Source: Clostridia bacterium
GTDB lineage: Bacteria > Bacillota > Clostridia > TANB77 > CAG-508
Length of the DNA stretch: 64,000 nucleotides
Direction of reading: 5' to 3'
Assembly (NCBI GenBank): GCA_017429505.1
Contig: JAFROW010000011.1
Span: forward strand, 1 to 64,000
Shown here: positions 1 to 6,154 of the stretch, piece by piece
Numbering within the stretch: position 1 is the stretch's first letter
How the letters are laid out: the number at the start of each line of letters is the position of its first letter
The notes under the pieces: model-generated
What the model was told of the DNA's origin: nothing
Databases searched by the model: none
Seen by the model: the letters and a program-made list of their open reading frames with translations, nothing else
Program-made: the position numbers and the translations under genes

Positions 1-243
1 CATTGTGCAATAATTGAAACTAGTCAATCAAAAAATGATGAAATTATTTTTACAGGACATATTCCTGTACGTTGTATTAATGAATATCGTAATACTTTAA
101 CTCTATATACAAATGGGCAAGCAGTTTTTTTGACAGAATTTAAAGATTATCAAATTGCTACTTGTGAACCAGTTATTCAATCACGTAGACCAAATAATCG
201 AATAGATAAAGTACGCCATATGTTTAATAAAAAAGAAAATTAA
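1..243 (+). CDS. Tetracycline resistance ribosomal-protection protein, C-terminal end (partial)
   Basis: Frame 1 is open from the first base to TAA at 241-243 and gives the last 80 residues of a protein. The end reads [16 protein letters not shown], which matches the conserved C-terminus of the Tet(M)/Tet(O)/TetB(P) class of EF-G-like GTPases. These proteins dislodge tetracycline from the 30S ribosome. Upstream residues such as [10 protein letters not shown] and LTLYTNG also match the family. The GTPase domain lies outside the window, so completeness cannot be judged. The allele looks clearly diverged from Tet(M). It lies inside the mobile element that continues to about 7.85 kb, next to an HTH regulator, which recalls the order in Tn916-like elements. 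The class is secure; the exact tet allele is not. Confidence 0.9.
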   Translation, partial: HCAIIETSQSKNDEIIFTGHIPVRCINEYRNTLTLYTNGQAVFLTEFKDYQIATCEPVIQSRRPNNRIDKVRHMFNKKEN

Positions 244-392
244 GTTACTATTCGCTAAATTACAAGTTATAGAGCAGATAGTTAGTTGCCAGTATGATAA
301 TATAAGTAAAAATAGAGATTTTTTAGATGAATTATGGAAAATTTTCATAATATTTTTGTAAATTAAAAGGTTGTCTTGAAACAGGCAACCTT

Positions 393-632
393 TTAATCAT
401 CTATATCCTCGAATAGTTTAGAATCGTAAAATTCTTTTAATGAGATTTTTAATGTTTTACAAATTTGATATATTACCATAGAACTTGGATTTTCAACTTT
501 GCAATTAACAATATCTCTTAAAGTTGATGGAGGAATAGTGGAACTTTCAGCTAACTTATTTATTGTTATTTTTCTATCAGCACATAATTCTTCAATTCTT
601 TGACTTAAAGCCTTTTTAAATAGCATTTTCAA
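393..632 (-). CDS. Small XRE-family HTH regulator
   Basis: A 79-residue protein that is almost entirely one helix-turn-helix domain of the Cro/C1 (XRE) type. The core is around residues 17-60, with the recognition region SSTIPPSTLRDIV followed by a hydrophobic helix MVIYQICKTLKISL. The start at 632 has a purine-rich AGGGA ahead of it. The gene is divergent from the receiver-like gene at 832. A perfect 12-bp palindrome at 681-692 lies between them and touches the -35 box of the rightward promoter, so autoregulation and repression of the 832 gene are likely. That is inference from position. Tn916-type elements carry a comparable small regulator in the same place beside tet. Confidence 0.8.
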   Translation of the reverse strand: MKMLFKKALSQRIEELCADRKITINKLAESSTIPPSTLRDIVNCKVENPSSMVIYQICKTLKISLKEFYDSKLFEDIDD

Positions 633-680
633 TCCCTCACTTTCTCATAATATTTTACAAGAAAAGGCAAGAAAATATGC

Positions 681-692
681 ACGGATATCCGT
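681..692. promoter_or_regulatory. Palindromic operator ACGGATATCCGT
   Basis: This is a perfect 12-bp palindrome whose last base is the first T of the -35 box at 692-697. It sits between the divergent HTH gene (393-632) and the 832 gene. The position is typical of a repressor operator, and the divergent XRE protein is the natural candidate to bind it. Confidence 0.55.
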
Positions 693-720
693 TGACTTAA
701 ATTGCTTAAAATGGTATAAT
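692..720 (+). promoter_or_regulatory. Sigma-A type promoter for the 832 gene
   Basis: TTGACT at 692-697 and TATAAT at 715-720 are separated by 17 bp, which is close to the consensus. It reads toward the leader and attenuator at 745-785 and the gene at 832. Confidence 0.75.
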
Positions 721-744
721 TGTTAATATGCAATTATTACAGAA

Positions 745-785
745 GAAAAGCAGTACATATTGATTAGAGGAGGTGCTGTTTTTTT
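745..785 (+). terminator. Leader terminator/attenuator before the 832 gene
   Basis: GAAAAGCAGTAC (745-756) can pair with GTGCTGTTTTTT (773-784), with G-U pairs, followed by a T-run. It lies between the promoter and the coding start at 832. It would therefore act as an attenuator rather than an end-of-gene terminator. The loop contains a purine-rich GAGGAGG that could be a decoy or leader ribosome-binding site. Confidence 0.5.
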
Positions 786-831
786 ATTAAAAACAACTTG
801 GGAAAATAGCATACTATAAGGAGGAAATATA

Positions 832-1509
832 ATGGAGCAAATATTTATGTTAGTATTTATGGTTATTTTAATTGGAATAGTTATTTATTTTGGAATAAAA
901 GAAAATAAAGAAACTACAAAAGAAAATAATAAAATTGAAGAAGATCCAGATAGATTTAGTAAAAAAATTAGAGCAATAAAGGAAGAATACGGAGAATTTA
1001 ATTATATTGAACAGCCTGCAATGAAAATAGGAGAATGGGAAAATGAGGTTAGGAAAAATATATCTTCAATAGTTGATACAAAAACTAAATATAGCTCAAA
1101 TAAAGAATTGAGAATATTAGTAGGAGATTATAATAGAGCTTCTGCATCTAATACAACATCTGTATTAGAAAGTGTGGGATTAAATGTAACTATTGCTAAT
1201 TCAGGTATTGAAATAATTGAAAGAATTAAAAATAATGAAAAATATGATTTGATAATAAGTAATAATATTTATGATTCTGGTCATTGTGATGGACCAGAAA
1301 CTCTTATGAGATTAAGAGAAATAGACAACTTTAATATTCCTGTTATTGTTTTAACTGTTTCAAAAGGAAAAAGAGATATGTTTGTTAATGGTTATGGATT
1401 TAATGAATATATGGAAAAACTCTTAACACAAGATAAAGTGATGGAAACATTACCAAAATTATTTAAAGATTTAGAATTTACAAAAATAGAAAGCAATAAG
1501 TCAGCATAA
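832..1509 (+). CDS. Membrane-anchored receiver-like protein with a missing phospho-acceptor Asp
   Basis: A 225-residue protein. Residues about 4-22 form one transmembrane segment, followed by a charged linker. Residues about 97-220 resemble a response-regulator receiver domain: an initial beta strand RILVGDY, a central strand LIISNNIYDSG, and a later strand VIVLTVSK with a candidate conserved Lys. Where canonical receivers have the phospho-acceptor Asp, this protein has Asn (ISNN). It may be a pseudo-receiver that signals without phosphorylation, although the DSGHCDG that follows could hold a shifted acid. The start has GGAGG at good spacing. It is transcribed from the promoter at 692 and is divergent from an XRE gene. 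No output domain is visible. It is part of the tet-carrying mobile element. Receiver homology is moderate; the function is unknown. Confidence 0.6.
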   Translation: MEQIFMLVFMVILIGIVIYFGIKENKETTKENNKIEEDPDRFSKKIRAIKEEYGEFNYIEQPAMKIGEWENEVRKNISSIVDTKTKYSSNKELRILVGDYNRASASNTTSVLESVGLNVTIANSGIEIIERIKNNEKYDLIISNNIYDSGHCDGPETLMRLREIDNFNIPVIVLTVSKGKRDMFVNGYGFNEYMEKLLTQDKVMETLPKLFKDLEFTKIESNKSA

Positions 1510-1512
1510 GAC

Positions 1513-1953
1513 CTATTGCTTTTTTCTACCTAATAACTTATCTATTGAAAAAGGTTTATAGACAAGTGTTAAACTATACAAAAATGTTGTTGGTATTAAG
1601 TTTTTAGAATTTTCATAGTGTGCATAATTTGCTTGTGATGTATTGATTTTCTTTGCAACTTCTTCTTGTGTCATAGAATTTCTTTTACGAAGTATGCGAA
1701 GATTTTTTGATATTAAATCTATATCTATTTCTAATGGCAAATATGATTCATCATTTTTATTTGTTATACCAAACAAGTAATCAAGACTAAAGTTATAATG
1801 ATTAGCATATTCAATTAATCTTCTTAATGGGATAGTATCTTTTCCAGTTTCCCAACCAGATATTGTAGTAAAGTTCAAATTAAAGAACTCTGCAATATCT
1901 TTTTGTTTTATATCAATATTTTCTCTACTATTTTTAAAGTTTTTAATTATCAT
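1513..1953 (-). CDS. Double-HTH XRE-family regulator
   Basis: A 146-residue protein with two helix-turn-helix units. The first, at about residues 10-62, contains IAEFFNLNFTTISGWETG. The second, at about residues 80-140, contains RKRNSMTQEEVAKKI followed by TSQANYAHYE. Two XRE domains in one chain can bind a bipartite site or one operator as a pseudo-dimer. The start at 1953 is preceded by AGGGGG. The gene converges on the 832 gene, with three bases between their stop codons. Its own promoter must lie in the AT-rich 1954-2100 stretch. It is probably a regulator of the mobile element; the regulated gene is not evident. Confidence 0.8.
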   Translation of the reverse strand: MIIKNFKNSRENIDIKQKDIAEFFNLNFTTISGWETGKDTIPLRRLIEYANHYNFSLDYLFGITNKNDESYLPLEIDIDLISKNLRILRKRNSMTQEEVAKKINTSQANYAHYENSKNLIPTTFLYSLTLVYKPFSIDKLLGRKKQ

Positions 1954-2329
1954 TTTTTTCCCCCTATATAATTATTCCACTTACTAGGGCAAATATAATA
2001 ATTCTAGGGAAAATAGACTATTGCGAACAGAAAATATTTGTATATTTGCACAATTCGACAAATTTTGCGATAGAAATATGATATATTTTTATTGAAATTA
2101 CCAAAAAATATCGGAAAAAAGCATATTTTGATAGTTATAATCATTATATGAAATAGCATATTTCATATACTAAAATAAAAAAAATGACTTTTTGTATATA
2201 AATTTAGGCATTTCATAAACTATTTAGTTTTTGTGTCAAAAAATGTGGTACTATGTCGATGAAATTAAAAACGAAAGAGAAATCCATCAGATTACCAATG
2301 ATGTTTTTTAAAAATCAGGGAGGGATAAG

Positions 2330-2377
2330 ATGGATTTTTATTTATTATATAAAAATAATTTAGAAAGCATACACTAA
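2330..2377 (+). CDS. Putative 15-residue leader peptide
   Basis: A short ORF encodes MDFYLLYKNNLESIH. It has a strong AGGGAGGGA Shine-Dalgarno at the right spacing, in a region with no longer gene. Its last codons and stop are part of the left arm of the terminator hairpin at 2365-2405. A ribosome on this ORF would therefore prevent the hairpin, which is the layout of a translation-dependent attenuator. Tetracycline and macrolide resistance operons use such leader peptides. Here the downstream controlled gene would be the sigma-like gene at 2710. Function is inferred from arrangement only. Confidence 0.5.
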   Translation: MDFYLLYKNNLESIH

Positions 2378-2405
2378 CTTTTAAGGGTTAATTGTGTGCT
2401 TTTTT
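2365..2405 (+). terminator. Intrinsic terminator overlapping the leader peptide
   Basis: AAGCATACA (2365-2373) pairs with TGTGTGCT (2393-2400), allowing one G-T pair, and is followed by TTTTTT. The inner bases CTAAC and GTTAA add further pairing. It overlaps the stop of the 15-codon ORF, as expected for attenuation. Confidence 0.65.
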
Positions 2406-2415
2406 GTTTTTATAT

Positions 2416-2561
2416 AAGACAATTCCATTCTATGTACTTATTAAGCATAAACATGCTGAAGGAAAAAATTTTTATGAGAGATTTTTTGGCGTAGCTTTAT
2501 AGAAATGTTTATGTTCTAAAAATCTACGCATTAAGAGGTGTGTAGATTTGAGAATTGTCTT
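2416..2561 (+). ncRNA. Candidate structured RNA in the mobile element
   Basis: A non-coding 146-nt stretch is closed by a perfect 10-bp stem, AAGACAATTC (2416-2425) with GAATTGTCTT (2552-2561). Inside are CATAAACAT (2446-2454) with ATGTTTATG (2505-2513), and AAATCTAC (2520-2527) with GTAGATTT (2542-2549). Two nested helices inside one closing helix form a multibranch fold unlikely by chance. It precedes the sigma-like gene. I do not recognise a named RNA family, and the strand is assumed from the neighbouring genes. Confidence 0.45.
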
Positions 2562-2657
2562 GATTGATTTCAATATAATTGCATATTTCAAAGTGAGTAG
2601 AAAAGATTTTATAGACTTTTCTGCTCATTTTGTGTTTTTAGCTCCTAAATGTAGAGG

Positions 2658-2709
2658 ACCTCCTATTACTTGAATTAACTGAAATTTGAGTGAATAGGAG
2701 GTTTTTTTT
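2658..2709 (+). promoter_or_regulatory. Hairpin that buries the ribosome-binding site and ends in a T-run
   Basis: ACCTCCTATT (2658-2667) pairs perfectly with AATAGGAGGT (2693-2702). The stem continues inward as CTTGAATT (2669-2676) with AATTTGAG (2683-2690), leaving a bulged G at 2692. The right arm contains the AGGAGG of the gene starting at 2710, and eight T follow directly. The same element is thus both an intrinsic-terminator shape and a Shine-Dalgarno sequestrator. It should hold the sigma-like gene off until an alternative fold or an antiterminator intervenes. Confidence 0.7.
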
Positions 2710-3057
2710 ATGTCTAATGAAGAATTAGAAGATGATGTTGTACTTGCAAAATTTATAAATTATATGCAAAAAGCACTTTATCACATGAGATTAAATTATT
2801 TTAGAGATTATGAGAGAATGAGAGATTATGAGGTTGAACTAGAAGAAATTGAATGTCCAAATTCAAAAGATGTTATAAATGAAGATATATCAATTATAGG
2901 AGTTTTAAATGATACTGAAATTAAATTATTAAACCTATTATATACACAGGGACTAAGTTATAAGGAAATATCTGAAATAACAAATGAAAATATAGAAACT
3001 TTAAAGAAAAGGCGAACTAGAGCCTTAAAGAAATTAAAAAAGGTTATGGAGGAATGA
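2710..3057 (+). CDS. Sigma-70-like regulator of the mobile element (Tn916 orf7-like position)
   Basis: A 115-residue protein. The C-terminal half, about residues 60-112, is a sigma region-4-like helix-turn-helix: LLYTQGLSYKEISEITNENIETLKKR. The N-terminal half is charged and helical and lacks an obvious full sigma region 2. Proteins of this size lie just upstream of a small partner ORF in Tn916-type elements (orf7/orf8) and help switch on excision and transfer genes. Here too the next gene starts five bases downstream. Translation is gated by the hairpin at 2658-2702. It may be a sigma factor or a sigma-like DNA-binding activator. Confidence 0.75.
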   Translation: MSNEELEDDVVLAKFINYMQKALYHMRLNYFRDYERMRDYEVELEEIECPNSKDVINEDISIIGVLNDTEIKLLNLLYTQGLSYKEISEITNENIETLKKRRTRALKKLKKVMEE

Positions 3058-3061
3058 GAAA

Positions 3062-3274
3062 ATGCAATATAATACAGAGTTTTATAAATTATTAAGACAA
3101 GCTGTATATGATGATACAGCATTAGTAAGAGTATTAGACAAAATAATGAAACTTATAAATAGTAATTCTAAAGATGATGATGGGGAAATTAACGAGGATT
3201 TAAAGAGCGAATTGATTACATATTCTATTGAATTGATACGAAATAAAAAAATTTATAAAAAATTTGAAATTTGA
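3062..3274 (+). CDS. Small helix-rich protein, Tn916 orf8-like position
   Basis: A 70-residue protein beginning MQYNTEFYKLLRQAVYDDT with a very good GGAGGA Shine-Dalgarno inside the end of the upstream sigma-like gene, so the two are translationally linked. The sequence is predicted helical and charged, with motifs such as ALVRVLDKIMKLI. In conjugative transposons a small HTH-domain or partner protein follows the sigma-like gene and affects element excision. By position and size this looks like the counterpart, although similarity cannot be scored here. After its stop a long non-coding region with structured RNA features begins. Confidence 0.6.
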   Translation: MQYNTEFYKLLRQAVYDDTALVRVLDKIMKLINSNSKDDDGEINEDLKSELITYSIELIRNKKIYKKFEI

Positions 3275-3304
3275 TGTCCACTTTTTCGATTTTTTTGTGC
3301 TGTT

Positions 3305-3336
3305 CATAGTAGAAGGGTTAAAAAACTTCTACTATG
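3305..3336. other. Perfect 11-bp hairpin after the sigma-like operon
   Basis: CATAGTAGAAG (3305-3315) and CTTCTACTATG (3326-3336) are exact inverted repeats with a 10-nt loop. No T-run follows, so this is not a standard intrinsic terminator. Similar hairpins follow this gene pair in related conjugative elements as I remember them, which would suggest a conserved processing or termination feature. That last point is from memory and untested. Confidence 0.5.
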
Positions 3337-3374
3337 GTATGCACATTGAAAATTGAATAGATTTTATTAGAACG

Positions 3375-3605
3375 ACAAGAACTACATTCTAGGTGGGGTA
3401 GCAACTATTTAGATATCTAATAAGAATGTTATCTTATTATGAAGTAGTTTGGATACTTTTGTATAGTCATAGAACGAGCGTAAAGTTATAGGAATAGACC
3501 ATAATGTTTCTATAATGGTGCGTCCCACGCAATGAGTACAAACCAGAGTTCTGGGTGGTAGATAACCAATGTTGCTAGAAACAATAGCAATCTAATAAAT
3601 GAATG
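3375..3605 (+). ncRNA. Candidate structured leader RNA before the small ICE genes
   Basis: This stretch has no ORF but many local stems: AACTACATTCT (3380-3390) pairs in two segments with AGAAT (3423-3427) and GTAGTT (3444-3449). Farther on, GCGT-CCC-ACGC, CCAGA-GT-TCTGG and TTGCTA with TAGCAA follow one another closely. It is more GC-rich than its surroundings, with GGTGGGGTAGCAAC and CTGGGTGGTAGATAACC as striking unpaired or conserved-looking pieces. It directly precedes the gene at 3652. I considered c-di-GMP and T-box riboswitches, and neither signature is complete. Confidence 0.45.
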
Positions 3606-3651
3606 GAACAATTAAAGTTAAAATAATTTAACTATTAAAATGGAGGCTAAA

Positions 3652-3891
3652 ATGTTAGATATTATTTCAATGATTATAATATTATTCTTTTTAATGGGAC
3701 TACCTATGATTTTAATAATTATAGGTGGCAGTAAAAGTAAGTCAGAACAAGAAAGAACTTATGAATTAGAAGAAGAAGCACAATACTGGAGAGATTATGA
3801 AAAAGAACAAATAAGAAAGAAAAAAATTAGAAAAATAAAAATTAGGAGGTTTTTCAAATGGGTAAAGAACTTTATACATGGGAACAAGTAA
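3652..3891 (+). CDS. Small single-pass membrane protein of the mobile element
   Basis: About 79 residues. I chose the ATG at 3652 because GGAGG at 3642-3646 is correctly spaced for it, while an upstream in-frame ATG at 3640 overlaps that GGAGG. Residues about 3-25 are a hydrophobic segment (MIIILFFLMGLPMILIIIGG). The rest is very basic and charged, ending in KIRRFFKWVKN, so the protein probably sits with its tail in the cytoplasm. The 3' end overlaps the next gene by 34 bases. No family is recognised. Small membrane proteins of this kind are common in ICE accessory regions, but no function can be assigned. Confidence 0.6.
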   Translation: MLDIISMIIILFFLMGLPMILIIIGGSKSKSEQERTYELEEEAQYWRDYEKEQIRKKKIRKIKIRRFFKWVKNFIHGNK

Positions 3892-4049
3892 GAGCTTATG
3901 GAGAAATTGCATTACATAATTTAACAAAATCAGCAAATGAAATAAATATGAGAAATTTTAAAAAGTGCATAGATCCACTACAAACTTTATATGCAAAAGA
4001 TGGAGTGGAAGGAATGGCAGAATATTTAATGAATAAATATGAAAAATAA
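3858..4049 (+). CDS. Small hypothetical protein of the mobile element
   Basis: A 63-residue protein starting MGKELYTWEQVRAYGEIAL, with a strong AGGAGG (3844-3849) ahead of the ATG. It overlaps the preceding membrane-protein gene in a different frame, which implies translational coupling. The sequence is amphipathic and helical with no membrane segment or known motif. An intrinsic terminator at 4058-4090 follows, so the two small genes form the end of a short operon driven through the structured leader at 3375-3605. Function unknown. Confidence 0.6.
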   Translation: MGKELYTWEQVRAYGEIALHNLTKSANEINMRNFKKCIDPLQTLYAKDGVEGMAEYLMNKYEK

Positions 4050-4057
4050 ATAATAAA

Positions 4058-4090
4058 GAAAGATGTTAGTTTTTTACTAGCATCTTTTTT
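4058..4090 (+). terminator. Intrinsic terminator
   Basis: AGATGTTAG (4061-4069) pairs with CTAGCATCT (4077-4085) with one G-T pair, followed by a T-run to 4090. It ends the two-gene unit 3652-4049. The next gene begins just after it. Confidence 0.75.
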
Positions 4091-4103
4091 GAAAGGAAAA
4101 GTT

Positions 4104-4397
4104 ATGGAGGAAATTAATCAATTAGAATACAAACTAAAGAAAAGCAAAGAAAATTTACAAGCAGATATTGCAAATAGAAGAATTGATAAAATTGATAATA
4201 TTAGTATAGATTCTAATACTTCATTAGAATCGAGAATACTTAATTTCTTTCAAAAGATTAAAAATCCTTATGCAATTAGAGTTGGAAATATAGTAGTGGA
4301 AATGGAGTTTTCAGATAATTCTAATATATCTCCAATGGAGTGCATAGACGCTACTTTAATAAATGAATACAAAATGAGAGAAATGTCAAATGTGTAA
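4104..4397 (+). CDS. Small ICE accessory protein upstream of the recombinases
   Basis: About 97 residues from the ATG at 4104, which has GAAAGGA ahead; an in-frame TTG at 4089 lies within the terminator T-run and is unlikely. The N-terminal half is a charged helix. The C-terminal half contains LNFFQKIKNPYAIRVGNIV followed by VEMEFSD, a pattern I associate with a small conserved protein (DUF6870-like) often found near recombinases in clostridial integrative elements. That link is from memory and moderate. The gene stands 80 bp before the first serine recombinase. Confidence 0.55.
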   Translation: MEEINQLEYKLKKSKENLQADIANRRIDKIDNISIDSNTSLESRILNFFQKIKNPYAIRVGNIVVEMEFSDNSNISPMECIDATLINEYKMREMSNV

Positions 4398-4477
4398 ATT
4401 TTAGAATTGAGGAATTTTAGTAAAATAGGATAAAATCAAAGGTTATGCTACTATTTGGGTGTAGGAGGTTTTAGAAA

Positions 4478-6154
4478 ATGAAAAGAGGTAGAAAAAGTAA
4501 ATATGATATTGAAATAAATAAATCAAAAGTATGGAATGTTGCCGTATATATTAGATTATCAGTTCAAGATGGAGATAAGGCAGAAAGTAATAGTGTAATC
4601 AATCAGAAAGAACTTTTAAATATGTATTTGGAACAAAATAAAGAACTTAAGGTTAAAGAATATTATATTGATGACGGATTTTCTGGAACAACTTTTGATA
4701 GACCTGCTTTCAAGAAAATGATGAAAGATATAAAAAAAGAAATAGTAAATACAGTTATAGTAAAAGATTTATCTCGTTTTGGAAGAAACTATATTGAAGT
4801 TGGAAATAAGATAAATTCATTTATGAAAGATAATATAAGATTTATATCTGTTTGTGAAAAGATAGATAGTTATAAAGATAAAAAGTCAGTAGATGATATT
4901 ATTTTTCCTTTAAAAAATATAATGAATGAAATGTATTGCAAAGATGTATCAGATAAATTGATAAAGACATTTGAGGTTATGAAAAAAGAGGGAAAATATA
5001 TAGGAGGAATACCACCTTTTGGCTATATAAGAGATGAAAATAATAAACACAAACTAATAGTAGATGAGGCTTCAGCAAGTGTTGTAAGAAGAATATTTGA
5101 TTTATGCGAATCTGGAATTGGTAATGTGTTAATTACTAAAGAATTAAATGAAAAAAATGTATTAACACCAAGCGAATATAACTGTAAGATTTTAAAAATC
5201 ACATCATCAAGTAGTAAAGTTGCAAAACAATGGACAGCAAGTATTGTCGGAAAGATATTAGATAATAGAGTTTATTGTGGGGATTTAGTTCAAAACAAGA
5301 CAAGAGGAATTAGTTATAAAGTACATAAGAGATTAAAAAACGATGAAGAAGATTACATTATAATTGAAAATGCACATGAACCAATTATAGAAAAAGAAAG
5401 ATTTTTTAATATACAAAAAATAAGAAAAGATAGAAAGTTTAATTGGAACAGAAGAATAGAAAATATTTCTATATTTGACGGAATTGTATTTTGCAGTAAT
5501 TGTAATAAGCCATTAGTAGCAACTATAAAAGAAAAAAGTATGATAAATGATACTGAAATTGATAAATATGTATTGGAATGTAAAGAATGCAATAATCAAA
5601 ATGATAAACCTTATGTAATAGATGTGGACAAGTTAAAAATATGTATTTTTAGAAGTATTAAATATCATATAGATTTACTAAATGGATTTGAAAATGCAAG
5701 ATTATCTGTTAAAGAAAATAAAGAATATGCAGACAAAATAAAAGAGAATGTTGAGAATTTAAAAAATAAATTAGAAAGACTTGATAAAGAAAGAACAAAA
5801 TATTTCACAAAATATAGAGATATGGAAATTGACGAGCAAGAATATATTGCTTTTATCAGAGAGAATGTTAAAGAGGAAGAAAATATAAAGGAACAAATTA
5901 AAAAAGAAAAAGCAAAGTTAATGGAGGCAAGATTAAGTTATAAGAATGTTGCTGAAAATAACTGGGTAGATACTTTAATGAAATATAAAAATCAAAGGAA
6001 GATTACAAAAGAAATGTTAAATGACTTAATAGAAAAAATTTATATCAATAATGATGGTAGAAAAATTAAATTAGTATTTAAGTATGAAGACGCTTTTAAG
6101 TTAGCAATGGATTATTTGAAAATTGTAAAGGAAGGGGGAAATACTAATGCCTAG
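4478..6154 (+). CDS. Large serine recombinase 1 (TnpX/TndX type)
   Basis: 558 residues. The N-terminal resolvase-type catalytic domain covers about residues 18-160: YIRLSVQDGD with the predicted nucleophile Ser28, DDGFSGTTFDRP, and VKDLSRFGRNYIEVG with active-site arginines. A recombinase domain follows (about 170-300, including GGIPPFGYIRD). A zinc ribbon with CSNC and CKEC cysteine pairs comes next (about 340-375), then a coiled-coil tail. This is the layout of the large serine integrases that excise and insert Tn4451, Tn5397 and related elements through a circular intermediate. The start has GGAGG. The 3' end overlaps the second recombinase by eight bases. The zinc ribbon differs from the partner, so the two are not simple duplicates. 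Confidence 0.95.
   Translation: MKRGRKSKYDIEINKSKVWNVAVYIRLSVQDGDKAESNSVINQKELLNMYLEQNKELKVKEYYIDDGFSGTTFDRPAFKKMMKDIKKEIVNTVIVKDLSRFGRNYIEVGNKINSFMKDNIRFISVCEKIDSYKDKKSVDDIIFPLKNIMNEMYCKDVSDKLIKTFEVMKKEGKYIGGIPPFGYIRDENNKHKLIVDEASASVVRRIFDLCESGIGNVLITKELNEKNVLTPSEYNCKILKITSSSSKVAKQWTASIVGKILDNRVYCGDLVQNKTRGISYKVHKRLKNDEEDYIIIENAHEPIIEKERFFNIQKIRKDRKFNWNRRIENISIFDGIVFCSNCNKPLVATIKEKSMINDTEIDKYVLECKECNNQNDKPYVIDVDKLKICIFRSIKYHIDLLNGFENARLSVKENKEYADKIKENVENLKNKLERLDKERTKYFTKYRDMEIDEQEYIAFIRENVKEEENIKEQIKKEKAKLMEARLSYKNVAENNWVDTLMKYKNQRKITKEMLNDLIEKIYINNDGRKIKLVFKYEDAFKLAMDYLKIVKEGGNTNA

Noticed and set aside
2230..2265. Promoter before the leader peptide (TTGTGT ... TACTAT)
   Set aside because: The spacing of about 12 bp is too short for a sigma-A promoter, so it was not listed as a feature.
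3480..3590. Possible c-di-GMP-I or T-box riboswitch in the mobile-element leader
   Set aside because: Only fragments such as AAACC and GGGTGGTA fit; the tetraloop, receptor and specifier features are missing.
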